64,000 bases of DNA from an uncultured Oscillospiraceae bacterium (GTDB taxonomy: Bacteria > Bacillota > Clostridia > Oscillospirales > Ruminococcaceae), in NCBI GenBank assembly GCA_900542145.1, contig UQMF01000013.1, positions 1 to 64,000 on the forward strand. Reading direction: 5' to 3'. The position numbers and the translations under genes were made by a program. Shown here piece by piece: positions 1-6,093 of the stretch; position 1 is the stretch's first letter; each line of letters begins with the position of its first letter. Below the pieces are notes generated by a model that saw nothing but the letters and a program-made list of their open reading frames with translations, did no database searches and was not told where the DNA came from.

Positions 1-11
1 AAAAACTGATT

Positions 12-32
12 TAAAAAGCCCACTTCGTGGGC
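12..32 (-). terminator. Rho-independent terminator of mnmA operon
   Basis: On the minus strand a 6-bp GC-rich stem (GCCCAC/GTGGGC, loop GAA, plus-strand 18-32) is followed by five T residues. It lies about 60 bp past the mnmA stop codon and is the natural end of the Rrf2-nadA-mnmA transcript. Confidence 0.8.
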
Positions 33-57
33 AAAATCTATTTTTTCGACAAGCTCT

Positions 58-82
58 GACCGTCCGGTTAACCGGACCGGTC
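58..82. repeat. GC-rich palindrome between mnmA stop and terminator
   Basis: A perfect 16-bp palindrome (GTCCGGTTAACCGGAC) is extended by GACCG/CGGTC arms with one bulged base. It sits 3' of mnmA, before the terminator. It could be a transcript-stabilising stem or a protein site; the sequence does not decide. Confidence 0.5.
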
Positions 83-92
83 AAATACTGTA

Positions 93-1181
93 TCACTTTT
101 CTGCGGAAATTATCGTGCCGCCGCCGGCAACGATATCTCCCTTGTAGAGCACCACTGCCTGCCCGGCAGTGACCGCTCTCTGCGGCTGGTCGAATTCAAC
201 ATGTACGATTCCGGAATCATCAGCCCATACCTTCGCGGTGGCTTCCCTGCCGTTGTAACGTGTACGCGCGGTAAGCTCCACCGGCGTTTCCGGAGCCTTC
301 TCCCAGAGTATCCAGTTGAAATCCCCGGCGGTAAGGCGGCTGGAATACAGCCCCTCCTCCCGGGAAAGCGTCACGGTATTCTGCTCCATGTCCTTGGCGC
401 AGACGTACATTCTCTCGCCGAATCCCACGCCAAGTCCCTTGCGCTGACCTATCGTATACTTTATCGCCCCGGAGTGCTCCCCGATGACGTTACCCTGCGC
501 GTCCAGGAAATCCCCGGGGGGAAAACTCCTGCCGGTGCGCATTCTGATGAACTCCGCGTAGTCCCCGTCAGGAATGAAGCAGATGTCCTGGCTGTCGTGC
601 TTGTGCGCGTTCAGCAGACCGAGTTTTTCAGCGAGCGCCCTCACCTCGTCCTTGCTCGAAAAATCCCCGAGGGGGAAAATGGTGTGCGCAAGCTGCTCCT
701 GGGTCATGGAATACAGCACATAGCTCTGGTCCTTGGCGGAATTGAGCGCCTTTTTCAGCACCCAGCGCCCGTATTCCGGCAGATACTCCGTCCGGGCGTA
801 GTGCCCCGTGACTATATAGTCGCACCCCAGCGCCCTGCCGCGCTGATACAGCAGTTCAAACTTCATGTAGCGGTTGCAGTCGATACAGGGATTCGGCGTA
901 AGCCCGTGCTCGTAGGCGCTGACGAAACGGTCGATTACCTCCCGGTCGAACTCCTGCGTGAAGTTGAACACATAGAACTTCATGCCCATGGAATAGGCGG
1001 CGTTCCGTGCGTCCTCGGCGTCCGAAGCGGTGCAGCAGGATTTCTCGGTACAGCAGGCGTCATTGTTGCTGCGCAGTTTCATCGTCACGCCGATACAGTC
1101 GTATCCGCGCTGCGCCATCAGCGCCGCAGCCACCGAGCTGTCCACTCCGCCGCTCATCGCGATAAGGGCGGTTTTGCTCAT
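93..1181 (-). CDS. mnmA: tRNA-specific 2-thiouridylase MnmA
   Basis: This 362-aa enzyme puts sulfur on C2 of wobble uridine-34 in tRNA for Lys, Glu and Gln, using ATP to adenylate the base and a persulfide as sulfur donor. The PP-loop motif SGGVDSS is at residues 10-16. The two catalytic cysteines are at about 99 (NPCIDC) and 201 (QDICFIPDG), and the central tRNA-binding and C-terminal beta-barrel regions are intact. Its start overlaps the end of nadA by 4 bp (ATGA type), so the two are probably translationally coupled. Full-length for the family. Unusually, no cysteine desulfurase (the sulfur source) is next to it, although the Rrf2-type regulator that often heads isc/mnmA operons is present. 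Confidence 0.97.
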   Translation of the reverse strand: MSKTALIAMSGGVDSSVAAALMAQRGYDCIGVTMKLRSNNDACCTEKSCCTASDAEDARNAAYSMGMKFYVFNFTQEFDREVIDRFVSAYEHGLTPNPCIDCNRYMKFELLYQRGRALGCDYIVTGHYARTEYLPEYGRWVLKKALNSAKDQSYVLYSMTQEQLAHTIFPLGDFSSKDEVRALAEKLGLLNAHKHDSQDICFIPDGDYAEFIRMRTGRSFPPGDFLDAQGNVIGEHSGAIKYTIGQRKGLGVGFGERMYVCAKDMEQNTVTLSREEGLYSSRLTAGDFNWILWEKAPETPVELTARTRYNGREATAKVWADDSGIVHVEFDQPQRAVTAGQAVVLYKGDIVAGGGTIISAEK

Positions 1182-2092
1182 TCCCCGAGCCTCAGCATTT
1201 CGTCTATGCAGCGCTTGGCCGCAAGGCGCTCCTGCTCCTCGATCTGGATCTCCAGACCGTCCCTGCCCTCAAGAGTGTGCAGGACGTCGGCAATTGTAGT
1301 CACCTTCATATTGTGACATACGCAATCCTTGGAGAGAGGGAAAAACAGCTTCTCCGGGTGGTCGATTCCCAGGTGCTGCACTATGCTGTTCTCGGTGCCG
1401 ATGATGAACTCCTTCGCTTCGCTGTTCGCGGCGAACGACATTATCTCGGTGGTGCTTCCTACAAAATCCGCAAGCTCCACTATCTCGGGACGGCACTCCG
1501 GGTGAACAAGCACCAGGGCGTTCGGGTGGAGTTCCTTTGCTGCGTGTACTTCCGCAGCGGTAAGCTTCGCGTGAGTGGGACAGCCGCCGTGAACCAGCTG
1601 GATCTCCTTTTCAGGGATCTGCTTCTTGACGTAATCACCGAGGTTACAGTCCGGAATGAACAGGATCTTGTCCGCGTCCATTCTGCGGATTATCTTAACC
1701 GCAGAGGAGGATGTGACGCACACATCGGACAGCGTCTTGAGCGCCGCCGTGGTGTTTATGTAAGCGACTACCTTGTGGTCGGGATACATCTGCTTGAGCT
1801 GGGTGAGCATTTCCACGTCCAGCTGCTCCGCCATGGGACAGCCTGCCTCCGCCCGGGGAATAAGCACGCGCTTCTCCGGGGAGAGTATCTTTACGGTTTC
1901 CGCCATAAAGCGCACTCCGCACATCATCACCGTGGAATTCGGCGCCTTTGCCGCCTTCTGGGCAAGCCCGAAGGAATCGCCGACAAAATCAGCGACCTCA
2001 AGTATATCGTGGGTCTGGTAGCAGTGCGCTAAAATACAGACGTCCTTCTCCTTTTTAAGTTCCAGAATTCTCTGCTGGATATCCTTTGTCAT
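1178..2092 (-). CDS. nadA: Quinolinate synthase NadA
   Basis: NadA is a [4Fe-4S] enzyme that condenses iminoaspartate with dihydroxyacetone phosphate to quinolinate in NAD synthesis. I start the protein at the ATG at 2092 (304 aa), because GGGAGG lies five bases before it; an in-frame ATG at 2134 has no such site. Visible family marks are the N-terminal LAHCYQ, the cluster-cysteine contexts MMCGVRFMAET, GGCPTH and CVCHNMK, the HPECRPE motif and the GSTTEIM phosphate-binding stretch. It lies between the Rrf2 regulator and mnmA in one leftward operon. NadB and NadC, which usually accompany NadA, are not in the window. A regulator with a cluster-like cysteine set beside an Fe-S enzyme suggests control by Fe-S status; this is inference. 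Confidence 0.96.
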   Translation of the reverse strand: MTKDIQQRILELKKEKDVCILAHCYQTHDILEVADFVGDSFGLAQKAAKAPNSTVMMCGVRFMAETVKILSPEKRVLIPRAEAGCPMAEQLDVEMLTQLKQMYPDHKVVAYINTTAALKTLSDVCVTSSSAVKIIRRMDADKILFIPDCNLGDYVKKQIPEKEIQLVHGGCPTHAKLTAAEVHAAKELHPNALVLVHPECRPEIVELADFVGSTTEIMSFAANSEAKEFIIGTENSIVQHLGIDHPEKLFFPLSKDCVCHNMKVTTIADVLHTLEGRDGLEIQIEEQERLAAKRCIDEMLRLGE

Positions 2093-2133
2093 AAAATCCT
2101 CCCGGAAACGCTGCGCAAAGCAGGTTTCACCCA

Positions 2134-2565
2134 TTAAATTGAATAATCTCCGCCTCCCGCGGACATATCTATCATATCCTGTAAAGTCACGCTGTCAAGG
2201 TAGTTGTTTATCGCCTTGTAAAGTCCCTCCCATACGGGCAGGGTCAGGCACTCCGCCGCGCGCGGACACTCGTTCACCGGGTACTGTAAACAGCTTACCG
2301 GACAGAGATTGCCCTCGGTCACGCGCAGTATCTCGCCGACAGTGTACTGGTCGGGATTCTTCGAGAGGGCGTATCCGCCCTGATATCCGCGGTTGGTGCG
2401 GAGCAGATCCGCCTTGTTGAGCAGCGGTACGATCTGCTCCAGGTACTTTTTAGATATATCCTGCCGCTCGGCAATATCCTTCAGCGCGATATAGCCGTCT
2501 GAACGATGTATTGCCAGATCCAGCATCATTCTGAGCGCATAGCGCCCTTTAGTTGAAATCTTCAT
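2134..2565 (-). CDS. Rrf2-family (IscR/CymR-like) transcriptional regulator
   Basis: A 143-aa winged-helix repressor of the Rrf2 family. The N-terminus (MKISTKGRYALRMMLDLA) and the recognition region (ISKKYLEQIVPLLNKADLL) are textbook for the family. Four cysteines lie in the C-terminal half (LCPVSC, NECPRAAEC). This resembles but does not match the C-x5-C-x5-C spacing of IscR, so an Fe-S cluster is possible but unproven. It is the first gene of the operon with nadA and mnmA, transcribed from a strong promoter whose spacer carries ACCTA-type repeats like Rrf2 operators, so autoregulation is likely. CymR-like cysteine control is the alternative role. Confidence 0.9.
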   Translation of the reverse strand: MKISTKGRYALRMMLDLAIHRSDGYIALKDIAERQDISKKYLEQIVPLLNKADLLRTNRGYQGGYALSKNPDQYTVGEILRVTEGNLCPVSCLQYPVNECPRAAECLTLPVWEGLYKAINNYLDSVTLQDMIDMSAGGGDYSI

Positions 2566-2628
2566 TCTGCTGCCCCTTTCATAGCCACTTGTATTCCATA
2601 CGGGAACAATATCCCGAGATATATTCTA

Positions 2629-2657
2629 ATTATACCATAGGTTTAGTAGGTTTTCAA
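2629..2657 (-). promoter_or_regulatory. Sigma-A promoter of the Rrf2-nadA-mnmA operon, with probable operator
   Basis: Minus strand: -35 TTGAAA, 17-bp spacer, -10 TATAAT, about 65 bp upstream of the Rrf2 start. The spacer contains ACCTACTAAACCTA, a direct repeat of ACCTA resembling Rrf2-family half sites, so the regulator may bind its own promoter. Confidence 0.75.
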
Positions 2658-2749
2658 GGGGGTAATGAAAATTTTTTTATATCGACCCATTGAATTATAC
2701 ACTACATCTTCTCCTTTGTCAAGCATTGAAAGAATCCTTGGCTGGCTTC

Positions 2750-2778
2750 TTGACAAATAAAAACACATGCGTTATAAT
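2750..2778 (+). promoter_or_regulatory. Consensus sigma-A promoter for radC-uvrB
   Basis: TTGACA, 17-bp spacer, TATAAT: a perfect vegetative promoter 43 bp upstream of the radC-like start. It is back to back with the Rrf2 operon promoter. No LexA-box-like palindrome is obvious despite the downstream uvrB. Confidence 0.85.
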
Positions 2779-2820
2779 GTAATTGTTCATGAAAAAACAA
2801 AATGTGAAAGAGGGAAGAAA

Positions 2821-3522
2821 ATGGCCGATGAAAAGAACCAGCACGCCGGTCACAGACAGCGCATGCTGAAAAGATACCTTGAGCATGGGATCGACGGCTT
2901 TGAGGATCACGAAATACTTGAGATATTCCTTTTCACGGCGTATTCAAGGCGAAATACCAACGACATCAGCCGTGCCCTTATTGAGCGGTTCGGTTCCCTT
3001 GAGGGAGTCCTGAACGCCGGATACGACCAGCTGAAGGAGGAGAAGAACGTCGGCGACACCGCTGCCGCCCTCATCAGCTTCATGAAAGATTTCGCGCGGA
3101 AGTTCAGCGGCACCGACCTTGCCGGAAGGAAGCTGCGCAATTCCCGGGAGATGTGCGACTACTTCTTCGGGCTGCTCCGGGACCGGGACAAGGAGGAGGC
3201 GCACGCCGCATTCCTGGACCAGACGATGAACCTCATCACCGAAGCCGACGTTTCCGACATCGGGAAGCACCGGGTGGACTTCGACCTGCGCTCCATAGTA
3301 TCCCGGGCGATAAAGAGCCAGTGCGTGAATATCGTGATCGCGCACACCCACCCCGGCGGAGTACTCCTGCCGTCGTCCATCGACGTCGCCGCCACACGCC
3401 GGATATTCAATTCACTCAGCAACATCGGCATTCAGCTGATGGATCACATCATAATCAGCGAGGAGGGCAGTTATTCCATGAGAGCGGCGCGCATGCTGCC
3501 GGATCTGTGGGATAAGGACTGA
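2821..3522 (+). CDS. RadC-like JAB/MPN-domain protein
   Basis: A 233-aa protein of the RadC (UPF0758) family. The start at 2821 is chosen over an upstream in-frame ATG (2767) because GAGGGAAG precedes it and 2767 lies within the promoter. Residues 1-100 hold the helix-hairpin-helix-like region (HAGHRQRMLKRY...). The C-terminal JAMM metal site is visible as H175-T-H177-P followed by Asp188. Family members normally read HNHPSG; here it is HTHPGG, a mild departure. The biochemical role of RadC is unsettled; an early link to recombination repair was withdrawn. It is 2 bp upstream of uvrB and co-transcribed with it. Confidence 0.88.
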   Translation: MADEKNQHAGHRQRMLKRYLEHGIDGFEDHEILEIFLFTAYSRRNTNDISRALIERFGSLEGVLNAGYDQLKEEKNVGDTAAALISFMKDFARKFSGTDLAGRKLRNSREMCDYFFGLLRDRDKEEAHAAFLDQTMNLITEADVSDIGKHRVDFDLRSIVSRAIKSQCVNIVIAHTHPGGVLLPSSIDVAATRRIFNSLSNIGIQLMDHIIISEEGSYSMRAARMLPDLWDKD

Positions 3523-3524
3523 AC

Positions 3525-5492
3525 ATGGATCATTTCGAACTACACTCACAGTATTCCCCCACCGGCGACCAGCCCCAGGCGATTGACTCCCTCACCAAGG
3601 GGATACTCAGGGGCGACAAGGAACAGACGCTGCTCGGCGTCACCGGCTCCGGCAAGACATTCACCATGGCGAACATCATCGCCAACTGCAACCGGCCTAC
3701 CCTCGTCCTCGCACACAACAAGACCCTTGCGGCGCAGCTGTGCTCCGAGTTCCGGGAGTTCTTCCCGAATAATGCGGTGGAATATTTCGTGTCCTACTAC
3801 GACTATTACCAGCCGGAGGCGTACATTCCCTCCACCGACGCCTACATCGAAAAGGACAGCGCCATCAACGACGAGATAGACCGTCTGCGCCACTCCGCCA
3901 CCATGGCGCTCGCAGAACGCCGGGACGTTATCATCGTTGCTTCCGTTTCCTGCATTTATTCCCTCGGCAGCCCGGAGGACTACCGCAGCAACACGCTGTC
4001 GCTCCGCCAGGGTCAGGAAATAAGCCGCGAGGAGGTAATAAAGCGCCTTGTCGAGATACAGTACGAGCGCAACGAAATGGCGTTTACCCGAAACAAGTTC
4101 CGCGCCAAGGGAGATACCCTGGAGATATTCCCGGCAGGCGGCACCAACGAAACGGCTGTCCGCGTGGAATTCTTCGGGGACGAGATAGACCGCATTAGCG
4201 AATTCAACGCGCTCACCAGCGACGTCAGCGCTACGCTGCTGCACGTTGTGATATTCCCGGCGTCGCACTACATCGTGGGACAGGCGCGGCTGCATGACGC
4301 GCTTCACGATATCGCCGAGGAAATGGAGCAGCGCGTGAAATACTTCACCGAACACAATAAACTTATTGAAGCCCAGCGTATCGAGCAGCGCACACGGTAC
4401 GACATGGAAATGCTCAGCGAGATCGGCACCTGCAAGGGCGTCGAGAACTACTCGCGTATCCTCGCCGGCAGGGAGCCCGGCGCTACTCCCATAACCCTGC
4501 TGGATCACTTCCCGGAGGATTTCCTGCTGTTCGTGGACGAGAGCCACGTCACCCTGCCGCAGGTCCGCGGAATGTTCGGCGGCGACCACGCCCGGAAGCA
4601 GAACCTTGTGGATTACGGATTCCGGCTGCCGTCGGCATTCGACAACCGCCCGCTCAATTTCGATGAGTTCTATTCAAAGATCGGTCAGGCGGTATTTGTT
4701 TCCGCAACTCCCGGCGACTTCGAAAAGGAACACTCCACACAGATTGTGGAGCAGGTCATCAGACCTACGGGACTTCTCGACCCGGAGGTAATCGTCAAGC
4801 CTACTCTCGGTCAGATAGAAGATCTCATATCCGAAATCAACACGCGCACCGCAAAGCACCAGCGCGTCCTCGTCACCACACTAACGAAGAAAATGGCGGA
4901 GGATCTCACCGCCTACCTCGAAAAAATGGAGATCAAGGTGCGCTACATGCACCACGACGTGGACACCATCGAGCGTATGGAACTTATCCGCGACCTGCGC
5001 GCCGGTGAATACGACGTGCTTGTGGGAATCAACCTGCTGCGCGAGGGTCTGGATATCCCGGAGGTATCCCTGGTGGCAATACTCGACGCGGACAAGGAGG
5101 GCTTCCTGCGAAGCGAAACCTCCCTCGTCCAGACGATAGGCAGAGCCGCCCGAAACGCCGAGGGCGTCGTAATAATGTACGCCGACAGCGTGACGGAATC
5201 AATGGAGCGCGCTATAACCGAGACGCAGCGCCGCCGGGAAATTCAGCAGAAATACAACGCAGATCACGGAATCACTCCGAAAACTATAATCAAGGATATT
5301 CGCGACGTGCTGGAGATATCAAAGAAATCCGACGGCACGTCAAAGCACAGCAAGTCCGTAAAGCAGATGACGAAGCGCGAGCGTGAAGCGCTGACAGCGC
5401 GCTACACCGCCGAGATGAAGAAGGCGGCAAAAATGCTGGATTTCGAGCACGCGGCATTCCTGCGCGATAAGATAAAAGAGCTTCAGAAATGA
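3525..5492 (+). CDS. uvrB: Excinuclease ABC subunit B (UvrB)
   Basis: UvrB is the damage-verifying helicase-like subunit of nucleotide excision repair; UvrA loads it and UvrC cuts with it. At 655 aa it is full-length. Visible parts are the Walker A motif (GVTGSGKTF, about residues 39-47), the beta-hairpin region with YYDYYQPEAY near residue 90, the DESHVTLPQ helicase motif, the QTIGRAARN motif VI and a C-terminal UVR motif (DFEHAAFLRDKIKEL) that binds UvrC. AAGGA precedes the ATG. uvrA follows about 600 bp downstream, separated by an unknown gene and a small insertion element. Confidence 0.98.
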   Translation: MDHFELHSQYSPTGDQPQAIDSLTKGILRGDKEQTLLGVTGSGKTFTMANIIANCNRPTLVLAHNKTLAAQLCSEFREFFPNNAVEYFVSYYDYYQPEAYIPSTDAYIEKDSAINDEIDRLRHSATMALAERRDVIIVASVSCIYSLGSPEDYRSNTLSLRQGQEISREEVIKRLVEIQYERNEMAFTRNKFRAKGDTLEIFPAGGTNETAVRVEFFGDEIDRISEFNALTSDVSATLLHVVIFPASHYIVGQARLHDALHDIAEEMEQRVKYFTEHNKLIEAQRIEQRTRYDMEMLSEIGTCKGVENYSRILAGREPGATPITLLDHFPEDFLLFVDESHVTLPQVRGMFGGDHARKQNLVDYGFRLPSAFDNRPLNFDEFYSKIGQAVFVSATPGDFEKEHSTQIVEQVIRPTGLLDPEVIVKPTLGQIEDLISEINTRTAKHQRVLVTTLTKKMAEDLTAYLEKMEIKVRYMHHDVDTIERMELIRDLRAGEYDVLVGINLLREGLDIPEVSLVAILDADKEGFLRSETSLVQTIGRAARNAEGVVIMYADSVTESMERAITETQRRREIQQKYNADHGITPKTIIKDIRDVLEISKKSDGTSKHSKSVKQMTKREREALTARYTAEMKKAAKMLDFEHAAFLRDKIKELQK

Positions 5493-5503
5493 AAGGAGAT
5501 ACG

Positions 5504-5908
5504 ATGAAATACCCTGATGAAGTCACGCTTAACGGATATCTGGCAAAAAGGAAACCCATGCTGATAGCCATTTCTTTTGATGGGGAAACCGCATTGATCT
5601 CGCGGCTTGACGACAGCTTTGAGCGCCATATACTGCTGGCTCACTTCGGCATAAAGCAGACAGATATAGACAAATATTTCCGTATAGCTGTGGACGAGGA
5701 CACCGCCGACTGGACATTCGTGTGCCCCTCAGACTACAAAGGAATAACGGACAGGAAACGCCGCATTACGGCTTTCTACAACGATGGAATAAATGCAATA
5801 TCAAAGGTACTCGCAGATATCGGATACTATTCAGATATCCGCATTCCCAAAAGATACCGCCGGCACTTCGAAACGCTTGGCGACGACAGCACATACCTGC
5901 CGTATTGA
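5504..5908 (+). CDS. Conserved-looking hypothetical protein between uvrB and uvrA
   Basis: A 134-aa protein I do not recognise. The start at 5504 has a strong AAAGGAG six bases before it; an ATG at 5489 overlapping the uvrB stop has no such site. It has no signal peptide or membrane segment, is mixed alpha/beta, and is rich in Asp, Tyr and Arg. The middle has aromatic and acidic residues (EDTADWTFVCPSDY) and the C-terminal part is basic (RIPKRYRRHFETLG). It is translated right behind uvrB and probably co-transcribed with it. A link to excision repair rests on position only. Confidence 0.7.
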   Translation: MKYPDEVTLNGYLAKRKPMLIAISFDGETALISRLDDSFERHILLAHFGIKQTDIDKYFRIAVDEDTADWTFVCPSDYKGITDRKRRITAFYNDGINAISKVLADIGYYSDIRIPKRYRRHFETLGDDSTYLPY

Positions 5909-5914
5909 TTTGTG

Positions 5915-6072
5915 GGAACCTCTAAAAACCGGTGTGAAAAGCAAAAATGGGCAGGGTGTGCCAGCTTCTAGGAAAGCCGACGAAGTAAGGCTGTATGCCT
6001 TACGAGGAGGTTTGACGACGAAGATGGTGCGCACTGCACATTTTCGCTCGCATGAGGTTTTTAGAGGCGACC
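5915..6072. mobile_element. MITE-like element with terminal inverted repeats and 5-bp target duplication
   Basis: About 158 bp bounded by near-inverted ends: the left end contains CCTCTAAAAACC (5919-5930) and the right end GGTTTTTAGAGG (6056-6067). Similarity between the arms continues inward for about 30 bp, and the middle has a perfect hairpin (GTAAGGC/GCCTTAC, loop TGTAT), so the whole unit can fold on itself. TTGTG flanks both ends (5910-5914 and 6073-6077), as expected of a target-site duplication. It has no coding capacity for a transposase. It lies just upstream of the uvrA ribosome site, so it forms the uvrA leader. Confidence 0.7.
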
Positions 6073-6093
6073 TTGTGAAAGGAACAGAAGAAA

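Noticed and set aside
201..1316. Plus-strand 371-aa frame opposite mnmA
   Set aside because: Shadow of the GC-rich mnmA gene; no domain and no ribosome site.
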